Below, in pieces: positions 20,650 to 34,300 of a DNA stretch of 64,000 nt; the stretch's first letter is position 1, and each line of letters opens with the position of its first letter. The DNA comes from Cycas panzhihuaensis. Taxonomy: Eukaryota; Cycadophyta. The translations under genes and the position numbers were made by a program. The notes under the pieces were generated by a model. It was not told the DNA's origin, did no database searches, and worked only from the letters and a program-made list of their open reading frames with translations. The stretch covers positions 84,699,741-84,763,740 of the forward strand of contig CM041465.1 in the NCBI GenBank assembly GCA_023213395.1, in the 5' to 3' direction.

Positions 20650-21855
20650 GTCTTGTCTGACCAAACAAAAGGGGCTCCTTTCTTCAATAGGTTCATAAGA
20701 GGCTTGGCGTTTATGGCAAAATTTGCCAAGAAACGCCTCAGAAAACCAAGTCTGCCTAGAAACGACTTAATTTGTCATTGGGTCCTAGGCGGCGGCATGT
20801 CAAGGATTGCCTTGACTTTATCTGGATCGATTTGGATTCCTTGTTGGGACACCAGGAAACCCAAGAGTTTGCCTGAAGTGACAGCAAACACGCATTTCAG
20901 CAGGTTTAGACTAACGTGATACTTGCGGCATCTTGTGAAGATGGCGCGCAAGTTGGAGGGATGATGGGCCCTAGCACGAGAAAGGCCCATCATATCGTCC
21001 ATGAAGACCTCCAACATATTGTTGATGAGGTCGTGAAAGATAAAATGCATGGCTCTTTGATATGTAGCCCCTACATTCTTAAGACCAAAGGGCATTGCCT
21101 TGTAGGCAAAAGTACCCCATGGCGTAGTGAAGGCCGTCTTATGGCGGTCTTCGGGAGAAATCTGAATCTGGTTATAGCCAAAGAAGTTGTCCATCAAGGA
21201 CATAACTTCGAATCTAGCCGTACAATCGATTATTTGATCAATGAAGGGAAGAGGAAAGTTGTCCTTAGGACAAGCGTTGTTTATGTCACAAAAATCAACA
21301 CAAATACGAATGGTCCCGTTCTTCTTAGCAACGGGAACGATATTCGATACCCACTTAGGGTAATCGATGGAAGAAGCAAGTCCCGCATCTAGAAGCTTTT
21401 CAACCTCCATCTTAACCAGAGTGGAAAGCTTCGGCAAAGGCGCCGCTCGACGACCGGTGAGCGTCAGGAAAGGTCGTAAGGTTATGCGTGACGATGGAGG
21501 GGTCAATGCCCTTCATATCCGAGTAGTCCCATGCAAATACATCACGGAATTCCCAGAGTAGGAGGGAGTATTCCCTCACTTCATCAGGAGTACACTCCAC
21601 TCCTACCTTGAGGACCTTGTCTGGGGCAAGGACTATGTCCTGAGTTGCCCCCATGCACATGGCATTCCCCTCCTCGAAATGGAGGGGGGCAAGATTGATC
21701 GAAAGGTAGGAAACAGAAGGAGGGATTGGGTCAGCTAATGTGGACCCAATCGCTAAGACCTTCTGGTGGCCAAGCTTATGGTGACCAGGAGGCAAACTGG
21801 GCATGGAACCTGCTAAGTATTCCAACAAAGCCTCATCATCTTTGAAGTAGTCCAC
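20650..21855 (-). pseudogene. Reverse transcriptase of Tat element 2
   Basis: The upstream linker (21855-21412) includes LLLWEFRDVFAWDYSDMKGI, typical of the start of Ty3 RT. After a frame change near 21460 the RT core runs KMEVEKLLDAGLASSIDYPKW, IRICVDFCDINNACPKD, SLMDNFFGYNQI, TPWGTFAYKAMPFGLKN and LEVFMDDMM, so the catalytic Asp residues in MD and MDD are kept. The thumb region ends DPDKVKAILDMPPPRTQ before a stop at 20775, then continues SFLGRLGFLRRFLANFA. The enzyme copies the genomic RNA. One frame change and a few stops inactivate it. Confidence 0.9.
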
Positions 21856-22107
21856 CCAATGGATGACCTGACTTCGAATGGAAGAGGCGCGGGATAACGT
21901 GGGAGCGATAAGACCGGTATGGCCTGAAAGCTACCCATCATCCCTAAGAGACTCTAAAGGAGAGTTAAGGAGAGGTCCTTCGTAAAAGGCAAGAGGGAAA
22001 CTCTCAATATCATCACCTACGGAAGGTGATGGGACGAAAGAGCCAGGAACGTGATGATCGACATGTGCAATGTCATGTGACATGTGACATGTGAAAATGA
22101 CTAGGCT

Positions 22108-23312
22108 CTATAACAAAAGGGTCATAGGAGGAAACCTATGACTAGGAGGATGCCCCACACTAGTGCGAAGAAACAAAACTGGGTGAGGATGATCCTCATC
22201 CTCATTATGGGACCCATCATTGTCAAACATGGCGAGGTACCCATAGCTCCCAACACCAATAAGGGTGAAATGCATCAAATCAGGAGAAGAAGATATGGGA
22301 TCTTCTTCATGGTAAGAGGAATCAGGGATTCCAATGGAGCAAGCTAAGACATAGCCGGAAGGGCATTTGTTTCCCTTCGTATGGCCATGGCTTACCTGGG
22401 CAGAAGGCCTAGCTTGTTTGGCGAGTGACCACTCGCGGGAGACAACTTTCATTTGCCCGTTATGGACAAATTTAAGTTGCCCCAATGGGTGGAGCACACG
22501 GCTCCCATTTGGTCAAGCCATGGTCGACCCAGAAGCAAGTTGTAATCAACATCAACATCGAGGATGACGATGTCAATAACGACAGTCTTGTCCTCAAGAG
22601 TAAGGGGTATCGAGACAGACCCCAAGGGAGTCTTCTCGCTACCATCATAACCCTGACAACGCCATGGAATAGGTTCCAAGGCGGAAATGCCAAGCTCTTG
22701 CATAACGCGGAAGGGCATGGCATTGATGGAAGAACTGTTGTCCACGACGGTTCTTCGCAACGTGTAATCAGGAGTATCTATGGTAATGGTGAAAGGGAAG
22801 TTCCACTGGCATTCCCTTCTACTAGATGCAGGAAGATCTCTGGGATCAAAAGAGATGATGGGTTCACAACTTTGGGTTGTGCCCAAGGCGTGAATGGATG
22901 TATCATTCGATCATAGAGCTTCCAAGAGGAGCGTTCGTTGTTCGGGGTAACTTCTCAAGACATCTATGATGGACATCCTAGTAGCCACAGTGAGAAGCTC
23001 TTCGACTACGGAGAAGGGCTTACCCCTCCCTGTGGGTTGGGTAAGGGCTCTCCTAAAGTCGAATCTACCGGGGCAGACGGGAATGCTCTTGGGAAGTGTA
23101 GGAATCTCTAGAGGAATGGCTTCCGGAGGAGGATCGAATTGCGAGGTAGATGCAGAGGCGCATGTTGCCTCCTTTGCGACTTTAAACCGGGTCAACACGT
23201 AAAGGGGAGTGGTCTCAAACATTTGGATCACCTTCTTTCCCTTGTTACGGGACCGTGAAGGTGATGGAGCACGGTGGTCAGAGGAGCGCATAGGGGAAGA
23301 TGGCCTTCGCAC
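22108..23312 (-). pseudogene. Retropepsin region of Tat element 2
   Basis: In the same frame as gag. After a basic Ser/Arg-rich linker, 22886-22449 encodes IISFDPRDLPA, TLRRTVVDNSSSINAMPFRV (active-site Asp in a D-N-S form), ALEPIPWRCQGYDG, PLGSVSIPLTL and DYNLLLGRPWLDQM, the usual order for plant Ty3 proteases. The protease matures the gag-pol precursor. Stops sit at 22911 and 22449; downstream, frame +1 (22497-22108) continues linker sequence (SIGIPDSSYHEEDPISSSP, GSYGYLAMFDN) that is also found in element 3 near 41620-41690, so the linker is genuine. Confidence 0.85.
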
Positions 23313-23378
23313 ACCCTTCCCTCTACCATGAGAGGGGTGAGAATTGTGGGATCTATCCTGATCCTAATTGTTCCTTTG

Positions 23379-25499
23379 TTAAACATCGCGACCATGTTTC
23401 CCATGTTTGGGGAACGGGTCTCTATGCACGGGTTGATTGAGGTTAGGCCTCGATGCCCGCCTAGGGGATGAATCGCGCGGCAAGGCGTCGCGTGGGTGCT
23501 GCACCTGACAATGCGAATCATCATGGAAACACTCCCCGTGGATGGAACACCACCTCTTCTCAAGGGGAGGATCGATCCTCCTTGCTTGAGAAGGTTGGAT
23601 GTTACCCCCTTTGGGGGGCACCGCATGAGAAGCCTGCTGAACTAGTTTATGGGAGGTCAGCGATGAAGGAGGTTGGAGTTTAAGCTCCTTCATCATGCAC
23701 TCGAATGAGTGAATAGCAGAGGTAAGAGGATCTAGGGTCCTCTCAGTCAGATGAGAGGTGGGCCTAGCAGGTTGCGAAGGTTTGGTTTCCTTCGCTGGGG
23801 GAGGCGCCTCACGGCGTTGTGAGGGCTTAGGAGGTTTCTTGAGTCCAGCTTGGATCTCAATGGCCTCCAACGCCAAGCACCTCGTAATCGCGGAGTCACA
23901 TGTGGTTGCCCCCATCTTAAGGACTTCCACATGCACTTCGGGGTAAAGTGCGTTAACGAAGAGATCTCGCTTCAACTCTTCAGGCAACGTGGCCTTGGTA
24001 GAGTGAAGGAGATCATGAAAGTGTCACACAAAGTCATGATTCATTTCATCGTGACCTTGTTTAAGCGACAGAAGCACTTTTATTATGCTTTCAAATGGAC
24101 AGGCTACGTCAAAATAGTTGACAAACTCATCCACCATTTGCTAGAATGACGAAATCGAATGGGCAGGGAGACGGTAAAACCACTTGAGGGCGTCGCCCTG
24201 CAAAGATCGCGGGAATAGCTTCATCAGAATATGGTCGTAAGCCCAATAATCGATGCACGCCATAGAGAAACTACGTACGTGCTCAGTTGGGTCTTGCGAC
24301 GAAGTTCCGTCGAATTTGAGAACTTCAGGAGGGTGAGGCGGCAGGTTAGTCCTCAGCGCCTCAACAGATAATGGCGTCGACCTATAGTCCATGAAAGGAC
24401 GTATCCTCACATAGGCTAACGGATCGACGACTGGTAAAGGAATGGATGGGGGGGGTAAACCCATCCCTCCTTGGGGAAACGTCCCTTATTAGAAAGGGGG
24501 TTGCTAGTAAATGCCTTGGAAGGGAGGTAAGTTCCCTTGTGAAGACGCGGCAACAGGAGTCGTACTAGATGGCGAGAACGAAGGGTGAGGGACCAGGTTT
24601 TGCCTATATGGGCCACCAGTAGGTGGTGCAACTCTATATGGATGCAACGGATCCACCCAATAAGCAGGAATATGGTTTCCCCTACCTTGCCCCCAAGGTT
24701 AAGACGTGTAACCTGGGGGCACGTAAAGGGAAGGACCACCAGCAGGGTTTTGAACATATGTAGGAGTGGATCCTACATAGTTGATGGCAGCAGCACTAGT
24801 AGGGCTTCGAGGCCTACTAGGGAACGCATGTGCCACATTCGAAGGCGGCGCATTCGTTTGACTCAGAAACGGCATGTTAACCCCAAGTTGGGGAAAGGAC
24901 ATGCCACGAACGGGTCCTGAAGAAGTAGGACCACGGCTAGAAGTAGGCGGCGTAACACTTGCCCTGGGAGCTGGGGTAGACACAGCATAGGATGAGTGTG
25001 CATGGGCAGAAGCATCATTCGTTGTATGAGGCACAGGTATGGATGAAGAAAATGCTACATTGTGCAACATTTCTTCAAACCACCTAGGATACAGTTGGCG
25101 GTGAGTTGTTCGAAAGTACTCGCTAAGCGCTTCAACTACGTCGGTGGGAGGGGTATCCTCGTAACCATACGAAGTCGACGGGATCTTGAATGTCGAGGAT
25201 CCCTCAAGATGCTCCTCATAAGGCTCACCTGTAGAATGGTGAGCCTCGTGAGGGGCTGAATCTTCCGCTGCATGAGCAGAAGGATGAAAGTCAGCAGGGT
25301 GAAACTGGTCATCTAGGTAGTAGATGGAATCATTGCCCCCATGGGCAGATTCTGGGGCAGATGAGGGGAACACTTGAGTTCCTGAAGTCATGGTATGGTA
25401 AGCCCAATCGGACGGGTAACCTTCCATTGTCGAATCGGGGTTCGACGACGGGAGGGAACGAGGTGATTGGTCTTCTAACAATGGCGGTAGACCTCGCAA
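23379..25499 (-). pseudogene. Gag of Tat element 2
   Basis: A single frame runs from about 25499 to 23379, cut by several stops (24699, 24485-24480, 24141, about 24030) but with no shift. The first 266 codons are Ser/Pro/His-rich, comparable in position to the extra N-terminal region of Ogre-type elements. The gag core (24400-23900) reads PPEVLKFDGTSSQDPTEHVR, ALKWFYRLPAHSISSF and PEELKRDLFVNALYPEVHVEV. A Cys/His cluster, CSIHGECFHDDSHC, near 23510-23550 takes the place of a zinc knuckle. Gag would build the particle. The stop after SISSF replaces a Gln seen in relatives (CAG to TAG). The exact start codon is unclear. Confidence 0.87.
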
Positions 25500-25673
25500 G
25501 CGATGTGAGAAACGTCACATGCAACGCCTTTGCGAGCATTGTTGGAAGAAAATAAAAAAGGGAAAATGACGCAAGCATGTTAGGGTTTGCCCAACTGAAA
25601 TACAGAATAGGAGACTACCTAGAGGCAAGAACACCAATGAAAAGGGGAAGCGAATCTAGCTCCCTTACTGGCA

Positions 25674-25692
25674 GTCCCTAATATGGTCGCCA
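25674..25692 (-). other. Primer-binding site of Tat element 2
   Basis: On the - strand TGGCGACCATATTAGGGAC lies one base after the 5' LTR end. TGGCGAC...GGGAC is the pattern reported for Ogre/Tat elements primed by tRNA-Arg. The middle bases deviate from the consensus, so the tRNA identity is likely, not certain. A matching TGGCGACCC occurs after the 5' LTR of element 3. Confidence 0.72.
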
Positions 25693-25693
25693 G

Positions 25694-28224
25694 TGAAACG
25701 GTCGCTACGGGGTGGTGTCCCTACGTCTAGCAAAAGGATATAAGAATACGTTATGCTAACTAAGCTAGGCAGCGAGGACCTCACCTCAGGCGTCCGCGCT
25801 TGAGCACCTGATTCGGATGCAAGGTACCTGGTTACTTCTAGGTAGCTGTGCAAAGCAAGGCCTTCCTACCCTTCGGATGGCTGGGAAGGAGAGAGAATGC
25901 CTTGCGTATTACGTCTTCTTAAGGCAATGAGAAGGCAATGGATGGAAGGGGAACTAACTAATGTACAGGCAAATGCAGGAAAGGGTATCATGGGAGCAGC
26001 TCGAATACGACGCGAGTAAGCTATCTATGCTATGCTATGCTAGATAAAGCAAGAAATAATGTAAAAGATGAATGCGCTTTCCTTTTTTCCTTTATACTCT
26101 TTTACAATTTCCTAACTACTCAGGCAAATGCATAAAAGGTAACAATGTAAAAGGGGATACGTAGGAAGCAAGGGGAATACCTGGATCTGGCGCCTGAATG
26201 GAGGTGCAGCTCGTCTCTCCAAGTCCCGCTCTTTCCTTCTTCGTTCGTCGTGCATGCAACGTCGATCAGCGGTAATTGCCAGAAGTGACAGAAGAGGGAT
26301 TTACTTACCTTCCCTTAAGCATGTAAAATCAAATAAAGCGGAAAGAAACGAAAAAGCCTAGAACTAAAGAAAGAAATGCACTACGCAGGGAACTAACATG
26401 CAACGGGCTCGTCCCACGTATCACTCCACCAATGTGCGGTCCTGTAAACAGGTGAGAAGGACACCTTCCTCTCAGAAGAGAGGCAACAAGATATACCAAG
26501 GAATATATATATAAACTGAAATCAAATAGAACTAAGATCTATGCTAAGCATTGAAATATAACCATATGAAATAGCAAGAAATGCTCTCACTACCATGCAT
26601 TACGAAAACACTTGAAAGGGAAAGGAGTATAGTCTCAGGATGGCTAACTCACCCACGGGAGACCTCCACGGAACTCGGGGAAGAAAAACTTAGTTGGCAC
26701 TAAGGTAGTGAAGCAACAAACCGTAACAAGGAAAGGGATAACAGAAAAAACTAGGGCTTACGTAGGGTTCAACACCAACAGGTGAGACTTCTGGTAATGA
26801 CGTAGTGATGGGTTGCCTATGCTAATCAGAACACCCTAACTAAATTCCCTAAACTCCCTTAGCTCGTTCCCTAAGAAAGCACTGATGGAAAAGGGAAAGA
26901 GGACAAGGGACGAAACCCTTGGGGAGAAGGACAGCAATGGGGGACGAAACCCCACCTACCTCCCTCAAATCCTCGTATGTACTCCTTTGCACCAGCTGAC
27001 TAAGGAAGGGGTGAAAGAGAAAGTTTAAGGAAAATAGAAAGGCTTCAAAGAAATAATGGGAGGGTATTCCTAATCTAGTGCAACAGTATGAGGAAAAAAC
27101 TAGCTAACTAGGATCCCATTCATTAAGAAACAAAAGAAATAGGAATAAAGTGAATTGCAAGTAGAATCAAGGAGTACCTTGTAGGGAGAAGATCAAGCAT
27201 GAACTTTGCTGCTAGGAACAGTAACAATAACCAACGTATGAGGATTGATCATGAGTGGTCCTTGCAAGAGTGAGAATAAAGAAAACTCCTTGCAAGCTTG
27301 GAGCCTTGGAAGTTGGCTCTTTGGGAAGCTTTTGGGTGAAAATATCACTTGGATCCTTGAGCACCTGCAAAGAAAGATGGGGCTTACTGTGGAGAGTTGT
27401 GGGGGGCAGTAATGGCCCTGCAAGTCTAGCTGATAGTAATCCTTTTCTCCTTTGTCTAGTTGCTATGTATGTAGGTTGTCTCTTCTGTGTGTTTTCTTGT
27501 GTGAAAGTCAGAAATTCTTCCAAGAGATTTGAAAAATGGCCAAAAGATCTCAAAAATGGGGAACAAAATCCCCTTTATCCCCTATTCACAGCAGGTGAAC
27601 ATTGGGGATGTCAAGGTGACTTGAATCAATCAACGCCACGCGACAGTTCCACAAAAAAAACAGAAACTGTCACGTGGTTCTCTTTTTTTTAAATTTCAAA
27701 CAGTCGTACCGCTAAGTTTATAGCGGTATCAGACTGGAAATAAAAAAAGAGAAAAATAAGCAGAAACATCAAGTTTTGGGGTAAAAACCAAGGCTAAACA
27801 TAAGTTAGAGCAGCTGGGGGAATGCCCAGGTAATGGGCAAGTACCCAAAATAATTCAAAGAGTCCTAACTAAGGATTAAATCAGGCTTAGGAAGGACTGT
27901 AACATAAGCAACATGTTGTAACCAGAGCAAATAGGTCTAACGGAAACATCCCGGGAGACTGTGGAGACAACGTGGGTGGCTGTGCGCCATACGGGGTGTA
28001 GCATTTGCTAAGGAATGCCCTCGTTGTGAGTCGTCATAGGCTGATGGTGTGCCATAAGCACATGCATTATGAGAAAATAGAAAAGCAATGCATGCAGGCA
28101 GGCATATGTCAAGTAACCTACTCTAAATAACCTTAACCAAGCATGGGCAAGAAAAAGTAAGAAAGTATACCTGAACAAACCTGCGTCGATGCGTCTCGAG
28201 TCCATTCCCAGTAGCTGGGAAACA
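25694..28224 (-). repeat. 5' LTR of Tat element 2
   Basis: Ends TGAAACGG and CTGGGAAACA on the + strand. It is the direct-repeat partner of 5797-8359 and the family partner of the solo LTR 55064-57570, which shares both termini. The palindromic half-site cluster upstream of the TATA-like box is shortened here: one GTACCGCTAAGTT...GCGGTATC inverted pair at 27706-27730, where the 3' LTR has a longer array. Confidence 0.92.
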
Positions 28225-31200
28225 TCCTTTTTCAGTTGGCTTATTACCTGTTGACTTTCACCCATTACTAACATGTCATCTACAAAGATTATGAGATAAG
28301 TGATTTTGTCCTTTTAGCACTTAATAAATAGTGTTGCATCAATATCTTAGTAGTCACAAACCTCATATCTAAGTTACTTCATTCTTTTAGACAACTTGAC
28401 AAACCAAGCACAAGAGGCTTATTTTAGGCCATATAAGGACTTTCTAAGCTTAGAAACCTTATGCTCTTAATCGTCAATCTTATACCCTTCTAGTTGAGCC
28501 ATGTAAATTTCTTCTTCAAGACCTTGATTAAGAAATGCAGCCTTAATATCAAGCTGGTGGATTTTTTAACCCTATTGAGTAGCCAATGCCATAAGAGTTC
28601 TAATTGTAGGACACTTAGTTATAGATGCAAAGACTTTAGAGTAGTTGATACCTTCCCTTTGTATGAATACTTTAGCTACCAACCTCACTTTATGCTTATC
28701 CAAGGTGTCATCTAATTTATATTTATTTTTTAACACCTATTTATTTTAAACTATCTTTCTACCAAGTGGTATATTAATGAGCTCCCATGTATTATTTTTC
28801 TTGAGAAATTTATATTCTTTGTTTATTACATTCCTTTAAACTATATATTTTATAACTTCCTGATATGAAAGGGGCTCTTTATTAAGAGTAAGGTGTATTT
28901 CTATCAATTTAATCTTAATATAAAATAATTCTTATATCCTTACTCTACAGGAACTTCAAGTGTTAGTTTTACCCACCTCATCTAGTTGTATGTCCATGTT
29001 GAACTTGTGAGCTTCACAAGATCCTCAAGTTGGGAATAAGATCTTCATTTCCTTAACCTCTTAGTTCTCATCATGTTCCTTAAAATAATCATTTTTTGAG
29101 GAGGATATTGAGGTGCTTGGGAAAGATGGTCCTTCTACCACTATTTTGCCTTTGTCAACTAAAAGTGGAGAGGGTGATTCTTCTATAATAGCTTTGCCTT
29201 TATCAACTTTACTATTCTTAAGGAATAGTGTTAGATGTACACTCATCGATTCAAAGTCACAACTTATATCCTCTAGGGCTCTTTTGTCAACCTCTAATAT
29301 TTGGAGTATTTTATATGTACCCCTCCCTCCCAATTTTAGAATCCAAACAACATACTTAGTAGTATCATTGTAGCAATGTGAAGGTATTTTGGAGTCTAGT
29401 CTAAGTAAATGATCCTCTCTCTCTACAAATATGGCATCTTTGGTAATGATGATTTTTTGTTATGAAGTTATAAAGACTTTGTACTTTTTCTTATCCACAG
29501 GATATCCAACAAAGATACCTTTAAGTACCCTTGGCTAGAGTTTATTTCGATCTACATCCAAAATATAGGCATAACATGTAGAGCTAAAATTTTTAAAGTA
29601 GTGAATAATAGGGGCCTATCCTAACCATTTTTTATTACGTGATTATCCTTATTTTGATGGAATAATAGCATTAATGTAGTAAACAACTATATAGATGGAT
29701 TCTGCCTATAGGTAGGTAGGTATATTTTTGTATATCAACATAGCTTGAGCCATGTTCATGATTGTCCTATTCATGCACTTAACAACTATATTTTGTTGTG
29801 GGGTACCTACTACTATTGTTTGATATTTGATGCCATTGTCTTGAAGGTAGATTTTAAACTTATACGAAGTATATTTACCACCATTATTGGTTCAAAGATA
29901 TTTGAGTTGTTAACTTGACTCTTTTTTAGTGCAAGATTTAAATTCTTTAAAGACATTGAAGATTTTATCTTTCTTAGCTTAAAAAGTTACCTATACTTTT
30001 TTGGTAAAATCACCAATGAAAGAGATGTAATATAACTTGCCCTTTAGTAAAGGAATAGGTATTGTTCTGTATAGATTAGAGTGTACTAATTATAATAGAT
30101 AGATTGATTTTCACTGACCTTTGGGAAAGGGCTATCGATGAAATTTTGAAATGATACATGCTTCACATTTGAAGGGCTTAGAGGAGAACATTAGAAAGCC
30201 TAGAAGAGTGTTACAAATATCTCTAAGTCAATTGATGTAAACATGACCCATATAATCATGTTAAAGAGCTTCATGTGTCAACTTTGGATGGATCATAATG
30301 GTATTAAATGTGAATTCTTCATTAGCATAAGGGAATTAGGTACAATAGGCTTCAAAAGATGGAGAGTCATTTAGTCGAAAGAGTTTCCTAATGAGATGTC
30401 CAGTCATGACCACTCAATTAGATAGAGGGTAAATGACATAAACAGTCTAGTCATTTGTAGTTGCACTCAAACTAAATCTATGGGAGATAAGTATTGATAA
30501 AGAAAGCAGGTTTTGTTTGAGATTAGGTATGTAGAAGACATTAAGCAATGTAATATCTCTTAAGCTTAGGAGTTTTAGGCGAATGTTACAAATTTCTTCA
30601 GTAGGTTATTGTGATTTTTTAGCCATGTAAATAACTCTTTGAACATTTGAGTCAAATGTTTAATATAGACTATGATTATATGTTATATATAAAGTTGCTC
30701 ATGTGTCCATCATCCACTGTCTATCGATTAAAGCAACACTACTTGTAATTTTAATAAGGCTTGGAATTAGTAAAGGGAATTCATAATTGATATATCTACG
30801 TTGAGCTTTAAATTATCTATGTGATTAGTCAATGGTATTTGATATTGAAGACCTCTCAATTCTTTAAAAGTGAGCTTATGTAAAACCTACATTACCAAAT
30901 GATTCTTCATAAGTTTCTTTAACATTGTGAGCCCCATTCTTCAGTTGGAACCTAGCCAACTTATAAGTGGTGGTTCTATAGTCTTTTATAAAGTGTCCTT
31001 AATATTTAAACCATTCATACATAATGGTTTGATTACCAATCCCTAAAGGAGTACTAGTTTAGCCTGACTATCTTATTTTTATTGAGGTCACTTTTGGCCT
31101 TGAGATTATTGAGGCTATGATTGGGGGTTTAGTTGATCTTATAGACAATTTCCCTTATTTCTTCATCCTCCTCTTACTCAATTGTTTCCTCTACCATGAG

Positions 31201-31860
31201 AGGGACCTTGATTCTTTGTATAGCAAGCTTCTTCTTCCACCTCAAAGGATGCATTTAGAAGAGAGTCAAAGGCTATAAAGTTGGTATCAAAGGTCTTGTC
31301 AAATTCTATAAAATTCTTGGCAAGTTCTTTAAAGTTGAGTGTCTTCAATGTTCTACTAGATTAAAGACTTTCAAGCAAGTTTCTATAATCAGGGACATAT
31401 AGACATGATTGAGTTAAGAATATCTAATTAATGCATTGGGTCTTAAAATCTTTTTCAATTGCTTATTTTATTGGTTAAAGGAGATTTATTATCTCATGAG
31501 CTTATCCCTTCTACACTTTTAGTTTGTTTATTTTCAATACAAGATAAACAAATTATAGATCTGACTTGGTATTAAATTTTTTCTTGAAAACTTCAAGGAC
31601 CTTTTGGGTTGTATTATATTATTCTTCATTAATCAAATTGTGTAACGAATGATCAGTAACTAATAGAATTTCTACATAAATTTTTTCATCATCTATCTCC
31701 TATTGTAGTCTAGTTGCAGCATCTATAGGAGTTGTTAGTGTAGTTCTACCAAAAGTAGGTGTTATAGCTATTGCAAGTATGATGGGTGTAGGCTATAAGT
31801 GGACTCTCTAAAGGCTTTCATACTTTACAGTATTTTTAACTCTAATGTACCACAAATCCT
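28225..31860 (-). pseudogene. Ty1/copia relic A (gag, integrase, RT)
   Basis: Read on the - strand from high to low coordinates: a gag region (about 31850-30950) with a decayed knuckle ending GHFIKDYRTTT; a GAG-pre-integrase Cys/His block near 30160; an integrase core (30050-29680) with FIGDFTKKV, NNGGKYTS and TPQQN; its C-terminal LKGIFVGYPVDKKKYKVF near 29510; a Ser/Lys linker (29333-29061); and reverse transcriptase (28870-28225) with IKAAFLNQGLEEEIYMAQLEGY, SLYGLK and IIFVDDMLVMG. Gene order integrase then RT defines copia. Stops are frequent. The frame breaks at 28225, where Tat element 2 inserted, and continues at 5796. Confidence 0.85.
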
Positions 31861-34300
31861 AATTTTCTTTACCTTTTAATATGCAATTGACATTTTGCTT
31901 AAATTATAATGATATAATAATGATAATAAAGAAGTAAAAGAGTTGATAAAAATATATGCCACTGACATATGAGGCTAGTACACCTAGTACAGTAGAGATA
32001 TAGAAATAAATGTTATGATGAAGAGGCAAGCAATGATAAATAATAACTAAGTGTTTTCAAATAACTATAAATTATGTGAATACTTAATAGATCATTAGTA
32101 AAGAATTGGTATAAGTGATCATGTAAGAATATGGTCTAATATAGAACTAGCAAAGAGTGGTGATGTGTCATGCCACTAACCTCTAACTTATATCCAAATA
32201 TAAGTAAGGTATTGATTTGATGCCTAAGGCTTCTAGTATACAATTAGGGCCTTCACTCATGATGCCTACACCTATGTTTGGTGACGAAATTGGTATTGAT
32301 TTGATGCCTAAGACTTCCAGTATACAATTAGAGCCTTCATCTGTGATACCCATACATGTTCTTAGTGATGAAATCCAAGTCATGGTAGAGTTTAGGTACT
32401 CCTAGTCCTCACCCAATTCACTAGTGAGTAGTAATATAACTCCTCTAAAGAGTCAAATAGTATGTGCATATCCCATGACTATGGCAGATATTGGACTGGG
32501 CTAATTTTAATCTTACATTAAAGTTTTAGTTATCCTAGTTAGTTATTAGGATAATCCCTAAAGGAAGCCCATATGTATAGCTAACTTATTATTCTACCAA
32601 TATTTTTGTTGAGTCTAGACTCACCTCAAAACCCATACTTCCCTTAGGGCCTAAAATTCAGCCAACCAAAGAACCTTAACCTTAGTGAATGTGCAAATAA
32701 ACTTAAGATGGCAGAATAATCAATAATAATAGGTTTATTTTAAAGAATATACAAATGCATTTGCATTCATATTATTGAAACTAAAAACTAAAATGAGTTA
32801 TTGATGTTGATGCTTGCTTTTATGCCTCCTTTATATTATTTTTTGTCTATCAATATGCATGTAAATGAACAAGCATACAAAGATGTGAAGTATAAACACT
32901 GAATTTTGCTCTAATTTAGGTGTTTAATTATTATAATAAGTTTTTTCTTTCGATTTTTGAAAAAAATTAAAAAACCCTTTCTTTTTATTAAGAGAAGGGG
33001 AAAAGGTTAAAAAACTTAAATTTTTTCTACTGAACTTAAATTTTAACCAAAAGAAAAAGTATCGAGAAAAGTTAGAGGAATCTAAATCTACTATCAGAAA
33101 CTTTCTTATGGTCATATAATTGTATGAAATGTCTAAAATATTTTGGCTTAAAACTTCATTCTCCCATATAATAGATCTAGTTGTAATAAGTCAAAAAGTC
33201 TTCTAGAGTAATTTATAAAAATAAATAAAAATAACTCAAAACTCACTGAAACTCCTACAAAATATTTCTAAGTAAAAATTAGTATTTTAAATATTTCTCT
33301 CCTTTTAATACATCAAGGTTGATGAAACTTGATTTGTTATATTTCTTAAGACCAAATCTACTAAAGCCCTTAAGAAATTTTGACATGCACTCAGTATTTT
33401 AAGAAAATTTATCAAAAAAATGATTGAATTAAGGCTGACTAAACTTCTTTATTTTAAGGCAATTCAAGTCATAATTTGAAGATAATGCAAAAGATAAAAA
33501 TGCTTCTCTTAATTAGGCATCCCTCCTTGCAATTTTTTAGCAAAAATAGATGGCTTTTATTTTTCACCTATTGTAGGGCTAAACAGTCTTTTTTCAAATA
33601 GTTTCAACTGATTTCTACCACCTACAAGAAGTTTTAAAAATTCCATATAGCTTCATAACATAGATTCCATAACTGATAATTAATTCATAAAGAAAAATTA
33701 AAGAATATCCCTTGATAAAATTAAAAATTAAGTGTAAAAACTAATAAAATACTAATTTTCTTTTAGATTTGAAGCCAAAAATCCTTCTTCCAACTAGTAG
33801 TTTTGATCTTCAATGCATCTACAAATAAATGTAGGATACTAGAATATATTGCAAATAAAATACAAGTTTTTCATAATAATAGAACTATCAAAATTTTTGA
33901 AAATAATGATTACACTCTTAAAACTTTACATTAAAGGTGAAGGAAAGGTAAAATGGCTCCATGCAAGTAGAATGGAGTTAATAGATCCCTTTCTGGTTGT
34001 AATACCATGTGAAGGAAGGATAAATCTAGGGAATAAATCACTCATATACATCTAGTGGTAATGGAGAATAAAGAAGAGATTAAAATAAGAAATGAGAGTA
34101 AAGCTTAGAGGTGGGAATGAATAACGACTCCCTCTATAAAATTATTAAGGGTGAGTATTAGGATTAGGATTTTCATACCTAATGACATGAACTTAAAATT
34201 ACATTCAAATACACATAAAGTATATTTCACTAAGAGACTAATGCTAATAATATATCATAAGGTTACTTAATTAATTTATACAAATGACCTCGATACATTA
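31860..34300. other. AT-rich inter-element region
   Basis: No convincing coding sequence. It should contain the 5' LTR of copia relic A and the 3' LTR of copia relic B, both on the - strand, but I could not fix their borders by eye. It holds an 84-bp tandem duplication at 32208-32375 and poly-A/T runs near 32940-33060. Confidence 0.5.
32208..32375. repeat. 84-bp tandem duplication, two copies
   Basis: The unit starting GGTATTGATTTGATGCCTAA occurs at 32208 and 32292. The period of 84 is 28 codons, and on the - strand both units are open in the same frame (CILEALGIKSIP-type repeat). It may be a remnant of a repeated protein segment or a chance open duplication. Confidence 0.85.
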
